Part shown: positions 52,057 through 59,795 of the stretch, piece after piece
How positions within the stretch are numbered: position 1 is the first letter of the stretch
Layout: every line of letters starts with the position of its first letter
From: JANJUB01 sp031386985
Lineage (GTDB): Bacteria > Armatimonadota > Fimbriimonadia > Fimbriimonadales > Fimbriimonadaceae
Length of the DNA: 64,000 bases
Direction: 5' to 3'
Assembly: GCA_031386985.1 (NCBI GenBank)
Contig: JANNCV010000014.1
Location: 1-64,000 of the forward strand
The notes under the pieces: generated by a model
The model's input: only the letters and a program-made list of their open reading frames with translations
The model's database searches: none
Told to the model about the DNA's origin: nothing
Translations under genes and position numbers: made by a program

Positions 52057-52914
52057 ATGCTGATACTCGCACTGGCACTTTCCTGGGCAGACGATGCTAA
52101 GTTGCGGCATGACATCGCCGTGAAATTTCTGAAAGCGGCCGGGCACGTGAACTTATCCACGACGTCGAAAATCCATACGGTAGAAACCGCACCTCCCGGA
52201 AGCAAGTATCAGTACACCAACATTGAGGGCGCAGAGGCCTACCTGATGATTTCACATTTCACAAACACGGTCACTCATTACAGCGACGGCAGAATTGACG
52301 TTTACAACCATAGCGGCAACCCAAAGGTAAAGAGCGCGCAACAGGCGATAAGGGTTGCGTTTGATTGGTGCAAGCGCACGGGGGCCAAGATGCCTTCGCG
52401 GTTCTATGGGCCAAATCCAGCTCAACCCGTAGCCAGAGTTGGACGCGAGCGGGGCGGGGTTACAACCGAATACTCAGTTGAGTTTCGGGATGAGGTGCGC
52501 GGCTATCCGGCTCCCGGCGGGAACCACGCTGTATTGGGCGTTAGCGCATTTGCTGGCCGGGTAACGAATTATTCTGGAATGGCTGGAATTACTTACAATT
52601 TCCCGAAGACGTTGATTGGCAAAGCCAAGGCGATTGAGATAGCCAAAGCGGAATACTCCAGATCGGTGCCTTCAATGGGATTAAACACGACCAAGACCAA
52701 GCCCCCACAATTTCAGGTCAACAGATTCGGATATCACACGTCATCTGTGCGCGAAGCTGATCCCATTTTCAAAAATCTGTTTTTCGATCGCAAGGCGCGA
52801 CTCAGCTATAACGTGGAAGGAACCTTCCCGGGCAAGGGGTGGCCAAGCGTCTGTAGCATCCTGGTTGACGCAGAAACAGGAAAGTTGATGTCTGGCGTCG
52901 AGTTCGCTAAGTAA
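52057..52914 (+). CDS. Secreted hypothetical protein, PepSY-like composition
   Basis: 285 residues. A very short signal (MLILALALSWADD) is followed by a repeated alpha/beta layout (AIRVAFDWCKR and AIEIAKAEYSR helices, each preceded by strands) that is reminiscent of tandem PepSY/YcdB-type repeats, but the match is weak. TAGATT ends 5 nt before the ATG. It converges on mtnP with a 2-bp gap. Confidence 0.6.
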   Translation: MLILALALSWADDAKLRHDIAVKFLKAAGHVNLSTTSKIHTVETAPPGSKYQYTNIEGAEAYLMISHFTNTVTHYSDGRIDVYNHSGNPKVKSAQQAIRVAFDWCKRTGAKMPSRFYGPNPAQPVARVGRERGGVTTEYSVEFRDEVRGYPAPGGNHAVLGVSAFAGRVTNYSGMAGITYNFPKTLIGKAKAIEIAKAEYSRSVPSMGLNTTKTKPPQFQVNRFGYHTSSVREADPIFKNLFFDRKARLSYNVEGTFPGKGWPSVCSILVDAETGKLMSGVEFAK

Positions 52915-52916
52915 CA

Positions 52917-53765
52917 CTAACTCAACAACTCAAACAACCGAATATCATCCGGCGTGGCCGCATGACCATCGCCTCGGCTATAGGTCAAGCCATCCCGAGC
53001 CCCAAGCCCGGCCAAATCCGTTGGCATTTTCTTGATCAGATCAAGCACAACGCCCTTGATTCGCTCCGCATTCATGGTGAAGACCTCAAGAACGCTCATG
53101 GCATTAACCGCCTCGGCTCCGGCGTGAACGCCGCTATCGTAGTCAGTAATTAGGGAGATGTTGATCACGGCCATTCCCAGTTCGCGGCAAAGATAAGCCT
53201 CGGGATATTGGGTCATGTTGATCACTTCCCAACCCGCGTCGTGGAACCATTTGCTTTCCGATTTGGTGCTAAAACGGGGGCCCTGGATGACGACGACCGT
53301 GCCGCCGTCGTGGCACTCAATCCCATGCTCCCGAATCGTCTCGACCGCGAGCTTGCGCAAAACCGGATCGTAGGTATCGGCGGGGGAGACGTGGGTAACA
53401 ATGGGGCCATCGTAGAAGGTGTCAATTCGGCCATTCGTGCGATCTACAAACTGATCACAAACCACAAAATCGCCGGGCTTAACATGAACTTGAAGCGAAC
53501 CGGCAGCGCAGGGGCTGATGATGGCTTGAACCCCCAGAGAGCGCATAGCCCAAACATTGGCGCGATAGTTAATCTTGTGCGGCGGAATCGTGTGATTTCG
53601 CCCATGGCGGGGCAGAAATGCAACTTTGCGACCGCCAACCGTCGCGAGCATCAAAGCATCGCTAGGAGGGCCGTAGGGCGTATCAATCTTAACTTCACGA
53701 ACATCGGTAAGCAAGCTGTAAAAGCCGGAACCACCGAATACACCAATCTCTGCCTTTGTTTCCAT
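52917..53765 (-). CDS. mtnP: S-methyl-5'-thioadenosine phosphorylase
   Basis: 282 residues. Cleaves methylthioadenosine to adenine and methylthioribose-1-phosphate for methionine salvage. IGVFGGSGFYSLL, LPRHGRNHTIPPHKINYRAN, VVVIQGPRFSTKSES and VINMTQYPEAYLCRELGM define the family; the last segment is like archaeal/bacterial MTAP or methylthioinosine phosphorylase. It begins 1 bp after the BtuF-like gene, so they share a transcript. Confidence 0.93.
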   Translation of the reverse strand: METKAEIGVFGGSGFYSLLTDVREVKIDTPYGPPSDALMLATVGGRKVAFLPRHGRNHTIPPHKINYRANVWAMRSLGVQAIISPCAAGSLQVHVKPGDFVVCDQFVDRTNGRIDTFYDGPIVTHVSPADTYDPVLRKLAVETIREHGIECHDGGTVVVIQGPRFSTKSESKWFHDAGWEVINMTQYPEAYLCRELGMAVINISLITDYDSGVHAGAEAVNAMSVLEVFTMNAERIKGVVLDLIKKMPTDLAGLGARDGLTYSRGDGHAATPDDIRLFELLS

Positions 53766-53766
53766 G

Positions 53767-54627
53767 TTATTTCCGGTTCATCAAGTTGTAAATAGCGACG
53801 TTAACGTTCTTGATTGCGGACTCGACTCGTCCGCCCCTTCGCATAATCATCTCGGGGGCAAAGCGATAAACTCGCCGATTGACAACCGCCTTCAGCGTCT
53901 TAAATCGAGGATCATTTTGAACGCTATCCACATCTCCCGGCACAAAAATGATGTCGGGATCGGCCGATTTGAGCCATTCTGCGTTTAAGGTCACAAAATT
54001 CGGCGCATCGGGGCCCACGGGTTCGCTCTGGGCTTGGCGAACCACATCCGCCGAGAAACTGTTCGTCCCTGCGATCATGTGCTCAGCGCCGCTGCCCCCG
54101 AGGAGGATTGCGACTTTTGGTTTGGGTGAAACGGTGTTCACTTTAGCCGCGCCGATTTCGCTGTTAATCCGGTCCACATACTCCGCGAGCGGCTTTTCGC
54201 CATGAGTAATGGCGCCGATATCTAGGAGATTATCGCAAAACCCTTTGACGGTGTTTGGCTTACCGCCCGTATCTATGGTTGCAATTTTCATTTCGGCAAA
54301 CTTCGCCAAATCCGCTTCCGAAATCAAATCGTGATCGTAAAGGATGGCTTCTGGGTTAAGGGCGAGGATCTTCTCATAATCCGGCTTAACCCCATTCATA
54401 ACAACGGGGATTTTGGCGGCGGTGGGAAGTTCGCAACTTGCGGTTCTGCCAATAATCTGGACAAAACCGAGCCGGGTTGCGATTTCGGTCGAACTTGGGC
54501 TTAGGCTTACAACTCGCCGATAAAGGACGGGCGAAGTTGCGATGCGAGCGTGGGTAAGTTCTTTGCCGCAACCGATTAAACCAAGCGAGGCGGTTGCTAC
54601 AAACAGCAAGACAAATAATCGGTTCAT
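53767..54627 (-). CDS. BtuF/FhuD-type ABC substrate-binding lipoprotein
   Basis: 286 residues with lipobox (ATASLGLIGC). The family PF01497 is shown by RVVSLSPSSTEIATRLG, KPDYEKILALNPEAILYD, AILLGGSG and DPDIIFVPGD. Members deliver cobalamin, haem or iron-siderophores to ABC importers; cobalamin is the best guess from the motif pattern. No permease or ATPase genes are present. Lies 25 bp after tRNA-Trp, same strand. Confidence 0.88.
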   Translation of the reverse strand: MNRLFVLLFVATASLGLIGCGKELTHARIATSPVLYRRVVSLSPSSTEIATRLGFVQIIGRTASCELPTAAKIPVVMNGVKPDYEKILALNPEAILYDHDLISEADLAKFAEMKIATIDTGGKPNTVKGFCDNLLDIGAITHGEKPLAEYVDRINSEIGAAKVNTVSPKPKVAILLGGSGAEHMIAGTNSFSADVVRQAQSEPVGPDAPNFVTLNAEWLKSADPDIIFVPGDVDSVQNDPRFKTLKAVVNRRVYRFAPEMIMRRGGRVESAIKNVNVAIYNLMNRK

Positions 54628-54651
54628 GATAGATCAAGCGGAACAGAAAAC

Positions 54652-54727
54652 TGGCAGGGGCAACAGGGCTCGAACCCGCGACCTACGGTTTTGGAGACCG
54701 TCGCTCTACCAACTGAGCTATACCCCT
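54652..54727 (-). tRNA. tRNA-Trp (anticodon CCA)
   Basis: A 76-nt minus-strand gene with encoded CCA. The acceptor AGGGGTA pairs with TGCCCCT (one G-U), the discriminator is G, the D arm has GCTCAGTTGGTAGAGC, the anticodon arm ACGGT-CTCCAAA-ACCGT carries CCA, and the T arm has GGGTTCGAGCCC. Confidence 0.97.
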
Positions 54728-54775
54728 GCGTCGGGTTGGATTCAGATTTTACCTCAGGAGCTGCCTTCTCTCGGA

Positions 54776-55501
54776 CTATTCCTGTCGAATTCGATCAGCC
54801 GTGGCCTTAAGCTCGTCATCGTTACGATCGCCTAACAAGAGGAAAGCCATTCCGCTCTTCGACCATGTGAGGCCCATCGCCTCACCAACTCGAATCAAGC
54901 CATAGCCATCGCCGTGTCCGCCCGAATCTTGGAACTGAGCCGCATCGGATGCGATATAGAGAATCATATTGCCCTTGGCATCGGCGACATCCAGCCGCAC
55001 GACGTTATGGCCGTTTAGGTTGCCCCGCTGTGCGGACAGAACCCTAAGAACATCGGTTTGCAAGGGAACATTGCGATCCGCCAACCCGCGAAGCCATCGT
55101 GCATTTTCGTTCGAACTTTGAGACTGAGGCGTGGCAATCGGCATCAGATTCGCGCCCAAAACATCCGAAGTTTTGAGGTTCATTGTTCCCGAGCGATTGA
55201 GCATCGCTGCGGAAAAAATCGCAACGAAGAATATTCCGCACATTCCCCAAGCTGATCTACCGACGAATCGTTCAATCGTGCTTCGCCGGTCAAATTCTCC
55301 GAGGCGACGCTGGCACTTTGCCCACGTTGCGTCGCAGGTAATAGGAGCGCACTCCTGGCTTACCATCGTTTTTAGCAAGCGCGCCGACTCAAATTCAAGG
55401 CGAGCTTCGGGGTCAGCTTCGATCCAAGCTTCGACTTCTTTGCGCTCAGCATCGTTCAATTGACCATCCGCCAATGCGTGAATCAGGGACCAATCTTTCA
55501 T
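54776..55501 (-). CDS. Anti-sigma factor (RsgI/zf-HC2 type)
   Basis: 241 residues. The N-terminal 55 residues (LIHALADGQLNDAERKEVEAW) look like the cytoplasmic anti-sigma helical bundle but lack a clear HxxxCxxC zinc motif. A transmembrane helix (GMCGIFFVAIFSAAML) follows near residue 95, then a periplasmic domain of about 130 residues. It overlaps the ECF sigma gene by ATGA, the usual arrangement of sigma with membrane anti-sigma. The signal sensed is unknown. Confidence 0.82.
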   Translation of the reverse strand: MKDWSLIHALADGQLNDAERKEVEAWIEADPEARLEFESARLLKTMVSQECAPITCDATWAKCQRRLGEFDRRSTIERFVGRSAWGMCGIFFVAIFSAAMLNRSGTMNLKTSDVLGANLMPIATPQSQSSNENARWLRGLADRNVPLQTDVLRVLSAQRGNLNGHNVVRLDVADAKGNMILYIASDAAQFQDSGGHGDGYGLIRVGEAMGLTWSKSGMAFLLLGDRNDDELKATADRIRQE

Positions 55502-56061
55502 AGGTCCACCTCTGCTCTAATAAATCCTTCTTTCATTGCGTAATCCAACAGTGCTTTTCGGAGTGCAGATCGGCCTCGCGCAATGCGCGATCGAACGGTT
55601 CCAATTGGAACATCGGTTGCCTCTGCTATTTCCTGATAGCTCATTCCTTCAATATCACTCAAAACCACGGCGACTCGAAACTCATCGGGCACTTTCGCCA
55701 ACGCAGCTTCTACCTCACCACCAACAAGATTGTCAAACAAAACCCGGTCTGGAATTTCGCCCGCATAAGACATCGGCTCGCCAACGTGATCGTCATCGAG
55801 GGATGAAAGCGCAGGGCCGCGCTGACCGCGTCTGTATTTGTTGATATACAGGTTGGTTACAATGCGCAGAATCCAGGCCTTGAAGTTTTGCCCGTCAAAG
55901 CGTTCCCACGCTTCATAGGCTCGGACGATTGCCTCTTGGGCAAGATCCTCAGCTTCCTCTCGCGATCGAGTTAGGCGTAAAGCCGTACCAAAAATCGCAG
56001 GGAAAGCTTTTTCGGCCTGCCGTTCGAAGGCCTCTTTCGAGTTCCGTTTTCCGAACAACAT
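55498..56061 (-). CDS. ECF RNA polymerase sigma factor
   Basis: 187 residues from ATG 56061; the frame is open to 56256, but the additional 65 residues are not typical of the family. Region 2 contains EEAEDLAQEAIVRAYEAWERF and FKAWILRIVTNLYINKYRR. Region 4 has VVLSDIEGMSYQEIAEATDVPIGTV cut at its helix-turn-helix (SYQEIAEATDVPIGTVRSR). TACACT lies 9 nt before the ATG. Coupled to its anti-sigma factor. Confidence 0.93.
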   Translation of the reverse strand: MLFGKRNSKEAFERQAEKAFPAIFGTALRLTRSREEAEDLAQEAIVRAYEAWERFDGQNFKAWILRIVTNLYINKYRRGQRGPALSSLDDDHVGEPMSYAGEIPDRVLFDNLVGGEVEAALAKVPDEFRVAVVLSDIEGMSYQEIAEATDVPIGTVRSRIARGRSALRKALLDYAMKEGFIRAEVDL

Positions 56062-56433
56062 TGCGGCGGCAGTGTACCTTCGCCTCAGAAGTGAATCTGA
56101 AGTTAAGCCAATGTTTTCAGCTTTTTTTATCGCGCCGCCTAGCACGAACTCAATTAACACCAAATTTTCCCGTTTTGCTCCCGAACTGCAAAAATGTCGC
56201 GAAAAACCCGGTGAATGGGTCTTGTGACCTGGGCGCTCAGCTTGCACGGGTACCATTTGCCCGCTATGACACCTAACCGGATTTCACGGAACATCTAGCT
56301 ATGAACGGAGCAAGGACCAGTTCATCCTGATGCTCCGATCCTAAAAACTCTCCCACCATTGGCGTTCCGCCAATTCTGACCCGTTGAAGGCAGCGTTCCT
56401 TGCATTTGTTGCGCCTAAACATGGTATCGCGAC
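56062..56433. other. Gene-free divergent promoter region
   Basis: 372 bp between the sigma factor and the PcfJ-like gene. Apart from promoter-like boxes next to each start I see no RNA gene, repeat or further ORF of substance. Confidence 0.5.
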
Positions 56434-57582
56434 GTGCAAAAATTTAGCAATTTAAGAGAAAAGAAAGCCGCCGAAGCGGCTAAGAACGAGGCGATTCAGG
56501 TCGCACTGAGGGCAGCAAAAATCGAGGAAGTCGCTCGCTCAACGGCGCGGCCCAAGCGAACACAAAGCACAGAGCTGCTTCGCTTTGTTGCGTTTGGCAA
56601 GTGCGATCCAACCGTCTTGAGGGGGCCGGACACCTTCAGAACGCGCACCTACAATCTCGGACGCCGAACCATCGAGCTATGCCGGCACCTCTACGTGAAG
56701 TACCCGGTTCCGCTGTTTCTTTATCGAGCGATTTTGTCACCGGAAGGCGTTGCAGAGGCCCTCGGCGGGGCTAAACCAAGCGCCGACGAGGGCATCTATC
56801 GGGATTGGTTCATTGCGGTGGCTCAAGGCGGCTCGTTTGCCAAAGTTGTCGCCAGCTCAGCCACTCTACTTAATCGGAAGGAGGCGCACTGGTTTCTGCA
56901 GGCGCCGAACACCAACGATATTAGGACAAACCTGATATGGTCTCGAGCAGCGGCGGCCGAAGTTCCGTTAACCGGATGCGATTACCTCGTGAATCGGTTG
57001 ATTCAGGTTGACTGGGATCTTGCCGCCAAGCGCACGCCCGACCTCTTGCGCTTCTACGCAAAGGCATGGAGCACGATGAGGCCCAGAGATAGGGATGAGA
57101 TCACCGATTTTGTTCGGCAAATGCTTCGAAACCCCGAGTTTAGTTTCAAGGGTCGAACCTACGGCTCCATGGTCAAGCTCGCGACGCAGTGGCATCGTGA
57201 GGCCTACCGGAGTCGAGCTTTCGAGTTTAAGAGCTGGACGCCGGTCCTCGGAGACTATGAGTTTCGCGTAAAGGAAAAGCTCGTGCGCTTCATCGAGTTG
57301 GTATCAAATCGCGCCATGGCCGACGAGGGAAACCGCCAGAGACACTGTGTGTTTGGATACACGCAGCGGTGCATTGATGGGGCCACGGCGATCATTTCGC
57401 TGAGGGTCAGCGATCCAAGTGGTCTGGAAGCGAGCAGGTTGACTATTGAAGTTAGTCTGGGCGAGCGCCGGGTTGAGCAGGTCCGGGGGCGCATGAATCG
57501 TGACGCGACGGATCACGAGCGAAAACTCGTTTGGATGTTTGTTGACGAGGCTGGACTGCGACTCTCACCGTGGGCATTTTAG
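56434..57582 (+). CDS. PcfJ-like protein
   Basis: 382 residues from GTG. The C-terminal part (MADEGNRQRHCVFGYTQRC, then GATAIISLR and VEQVRGRMNR) matches the PcfJ domain, first named from an enterococcal conjugative plasmid. The N-terminal 250 residues are helical and basic without a recognised domain. A conserved His-Cys pair in the C-terminal domain suggests an enzymatic or nucleic-acid role, but no function is established. Neighbours are chromosomal and nothing else here is conjugative. Confidence 0.75.
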   Translation: MQKFSNLREKKAAEAAKNEAIQVALRAAKIEEVARSTARPKRTQSTELLRFVAFGKCDPTVLRGPDTFRTRTYNLGRRTIELCRHLYVKYPVPLFLYRAILSPEGVAEALGGAKPSADEGIYRDWFIAVAQGGSFAKVVASSATLLNRKEAHWFLQAPNTNDIRTNLIWSRAAAAEVPLTGCDYLVNRLIQVDWDLAAKRTPDLLRFYAKAWSTMRPRDRDEITDFVRQMLRNPEFSFKGRTYGSMVKLATQWHREAYRSRAFEFKSWTPVLGDYEFRVKEKLVRFIELVSNRAMADEGNRQRHCVFGYTQRCIDGATAIISLRVSDPSGLEASRLTIEVSLGERRVEQVRGRMNRDATDHERKLVWMFVDEAGLRLSPWAF

Positions 57583-57603
57583 GGGTTCGGGTAATGTCAG
57601 CAG

Positions 57604-58437
57604 ATGAGCTTGCCCGATGGCGTTTATCCCGCGATGGTTACCCCGTTTTTGCCCAGCGGGGCGATTGATGAGGCGGGTGTTGTCAAGTTGCTCGCTTGGT
57701 TTCGTGCCGCTGGCTGTAAAGGGGCGGTCATCGCCGGAACCAACGGCGAGGGGCCTTCATTGAGCGCCATAGAAAAGCGTGATTTGGTGGACCTCGCGTG
57801 CCGACTTGCACCTGAACTTGCGATTATTCTCGGAATCGCAACGCCGAGCCTGAATGAGGCAACTTGGTTGTCAAAGCAGGCCGCAAGGTCTGGCGCTGCC
57901 GCGATCCTCCTGATGGCGCCGTCGTACTTCAGGGAAGCGACATCCGACGGGGTGGCGCTGTGGTTCCGGGCGGTTCTTGATGCTTCGCCCGCGCCCGTAC
58001 TCGTCTACAATTTCCCGCAGCGAACGGGTTTCGAGTTTGATGCCCCGTTTTTGGCATCGTTGGCTGACCACAGTAACTTGCTCGGGGCAAAGGATAGTTC
58101 CGGCAAGGAGGGTAATCTCGCCATGTTTCGTCAGGTGCTGCCGGGCAAGAGGCTCTACGTCGGCAACGAGTTGCTCCTTCTGAAAGCTTTGGATGCCGGT
58201 TGGAACGGGACCATTTCTGGCGCAGCGAACGTCGTGCCCCGGTGGCTCTCGCTAATCGTGGCGGATCGGGACGAAGCGAAGTTTGAATTTATTCGACCTA
58301 CGATTGAGACCCTTCGTTCTCACCCTCAGCCCGGCACCAACAAGGCCCTGCTCGCCGAGCTGGGCGTGATTGATCACAATCTAGTTCGGTTGCCTTTGCT
58401 ACCCGGTGTGGTGGTGCCCCTTCCTGTATCAGACTAA
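57604..58437 (+). CDS. DapA-family aldolase/lyase
   Basis: 277 residues. Class I aldolase barrel of the dihydrodipicolinate synthase/N-acetylneuraminate lyase family: VTPFLPSGAIDEAGV, GTNGEGPSLS, LVYNFPQRTG (catalytic Tyr) and LLGAKDSSGKEGN (Schiff-base Lys). The exact reaction is uncertain; it need not be the lysine-pathway DapA. A weak box (TAATGT) ends 6 nt before the ATG. A BCCP-like gene follows after 24 bp. Confidence 0.88.
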   Translation: MSLPDGVYPAMVTPFLPSGAIDEAGVVKLLAWFRAAGCKGAVIAGTNGEGPSLSAIEKRDLVDLACRLAPELAIILGIATPSLNEATWLSKQAARSGAAAILLMAPSYFREATSDGVALWFRAVLDASPAPVLVYNFPQRTGFEFDAPFLASLADHSNLLGAKDSSGKEGNLAMFRQVLPGKRLYVGNELLLLKALDAGWNGTISGAANVVPRWLSLIVADRDEAKFEFIRPTIETLRSHPQPGTNKALLAELGVIDHNLVRLPLLPGVVVPLPVSD

Positions 58438-58461
58438 GTTCGTCACGGGTATATTTGGTTC

Positions 58462-58869
58462 ATGTCTGACCTCAGTTCGATTCGACACGCTATCGAAACC
58501 GCGCGGGAGCGGGGTTTTGCGACGGTGAGCCTTCGCGATGGTGAGCTGAAGTTTGATGCAACGCTTGCTTGCGCGAAGCCCAAGTCGGCGAGAACCTCCC
58601 CGAGGTCATCCGATTCGGCTCCCGATGAGCCCACTGGCCCGGTCGTTTTTGAGATCAAATCTCCGCTTGTCGGATACTACCGGCCGGCAGCGATACCTTT
58701 TGCAGTTGGTGGAAAAGTGCAGGCCGGCGACATCGTAGCAATTATTAGCCAGCTTGGCATTGCGAACGATGTTGAGGCAAAAGCGTCTGGGGAAATCGTA
58801 GAGATTTGTGTAGAAGAAAATCAAGCGGTTGGTTATGGCCAGGTATTAGCGCTTCTACGCGAGGACTAG
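58462..58869 (+). CDS. BCCP-like protein lacking the biotinyl-lysine motif
   Basis: 135 residues with the layout of AccB: an N-terminal helical part, a Ser/Pro/Ala linker, and a biotinyl domain (SPLVGYYRPA, GGKVQAGDIVAII, ASGEIVEICVEENQAVGYGQ). Where the biotin-bearing MKM hairpin should be, the sequence is SQLGIANDVEA, so the modified Lys is replaced. It therefore cannot be biotinylated at the usual site. The closest precedent known to me is plant BADC proteins, which replace BCCP subunits and damp acetyl-CoA carboxylase. TATATT ends exactly 6 nt before the ATG. Confidence 0.8.
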   Translation: MSDLSSIRHAIETARERGFATVSLRDGELKFDATLACAKPKSARTSPRSSDSAPDEPTGPVVFEIKSPLVGYYRPAAIPFAVGGKVQAGDIVAIISQLGIANDVEAKASGEIVEICVEENQAVGYGQVLALLRED

Positions 58870-58873
58870 TTTT

Positions 58874-59239
58874 ATGAAACAGCGCGGCCAAACTCTTGCA
58901 GCGACTTTGATTGTTTTAGTGATCATGGGGATGCTGGTGATGGTGTTTATGTATGGCACAGGCGGCGGCAAAAGCTCTCGAAAAGACGGCAAGGGCACTA
59001 CCGTTCCGGGGCAAGCCATGTTCAAGGCCCGCGATGAAGTTTGCAAAAACAACATCCGCCAGGCCCGCTCTGGCCTCGAAGTCGCGCGCGCCACGGGGGG
59101 CGATGTGCCGCCTCAATCGCTTTCCGACACCCGACTTTCAGCGGAGTTCCTCCAGTGTCCAATCGGCAAGGAGCCGTACACGTACGATCCGGCATCTGGT
59201 GAAGTGAAGTGCCCCCACCTGGGGCACGAAAAATACTAG
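58874..59239 (+). CDS. Pilin-like protein with C-terminal Cys pair
   Basis: 121 residues. The N-terminus is a short basic leader plus a long hydrophobic helix (GQTLAATLIVLVIMGMLVMV), as in type IV pilin-like or TadE-like proteins, but without the Glu at mature position 5. The rest is soluble with two Cys near the end (LQCPIGKEPYTYDP and VKCPHLG), a pattern seen at the C-terminus of some prepilin-like proteins. It starts 4 bp after the BCCP-like gene and overlaps the convergent gene by 4 bp. Confidence 0.6.
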   Translation: MKQRGQTLAATLIVLVIMGMLVMVFMYGTGGGKSSRKDGKGTTVPGQAMFKARDEVCKNNIRQARSGLEVARATGGDVPPQSLSDTRLSAEFLQCPIGKEPYTYDPASGEVKCPHLGHEKY

Positions 59240-59667
59240 AGCTTGATGTCTACAATGCCAGAGACGCCAACTCCGTCTACGATCTTTATTGACTTCGTAA
59301 CGTTCTTGTCGGAAACTGGAATCAACGCCTTGATTCGGATTTGACGGCCCAACAGATCGGCTTCGGGTTGAGCGACGGCGACAACTTTATCCACCAAAGC
59401 TGGCGGCCCCATAACTTGAGCCGCTCCGACGGCACTGCTCTTGCCGATTCCCACGCTGAGAATCGTGACAACTTTTGTCTTTACGGTTTTCGAATCGGTG
59501 TGCTTGGTGAGCCGATTCAGGCCCTTGTTCATTTCGCCGCCGAACTGATCAACAAGCAGGGCAACGCCGCCGATCTTGACGAGCTTGCCGAGATCGCCAA
59601 GCTGACCGATAGCGAATGAACTGACAGCAACGAGGGTGAAAGCGATGAAGAGCTTATGTTTTCGCAT
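59236..59667 (-). CDS. Secreted hypothetical protein
   Basis: 143 residues. Signal peptide (LFIAFTLVAVSSFAIG), then a Gly/Val-rich soluble protein (LGKLVKIGGVALLVDQFGGE, LSVGIGKSSAVGAAQVMG). No family recognised. TAAACT ends exactly 6 nt before the ATG and no ribosome-binding site is present. Confidence 0.65.
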   Translation of the reverse strand: MRKHKLFIAFTLVAVSSFAIGQLGDLGKLVKIGGVALLVDQFGGEMNKGLNRLTKHTDSKTVKTKVVTILSVGIGKSSAVGAAQVMGPPALVDKVVAVAQPEADLLGRQIRIKALIPVSDKNVTKSIKIVDGVGVSGIVDIKL

Positions 59668-59740
59668 GGGTTTAGTTTACTAGGATAAACAGGACATGTT
59701 GGGCTTAGAAGACTTATGAAACTCATAGGTCTGATTCGAC

Positions 59741-59770
59741 AAAAAAGCCCCCCTGATTTCTCAGAGGGGC
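59741..59770 (-). terminator. Terminator of the SLH-porin gene
   Basis: On the minus strand, GCCCCTCTGA and TCAGGGGGGC form a 10-bp stem with one mismatch and a GAAA loop, followed by T6. It lies 26 bp after the porin stop. Confidence 0.85.
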
Positions 59771-59795
59771 CGTTCTTAGTTTTAAGAGAATGCTC

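Noticed and set aside
56062..56256. 65-residue N-terminal extension of the ECF sigma factor
   Set aside because: ECF factors normally begin just before region 2. ATG 56061 has a promoter-like box at 9 nt, and the extension lacks any known domain.
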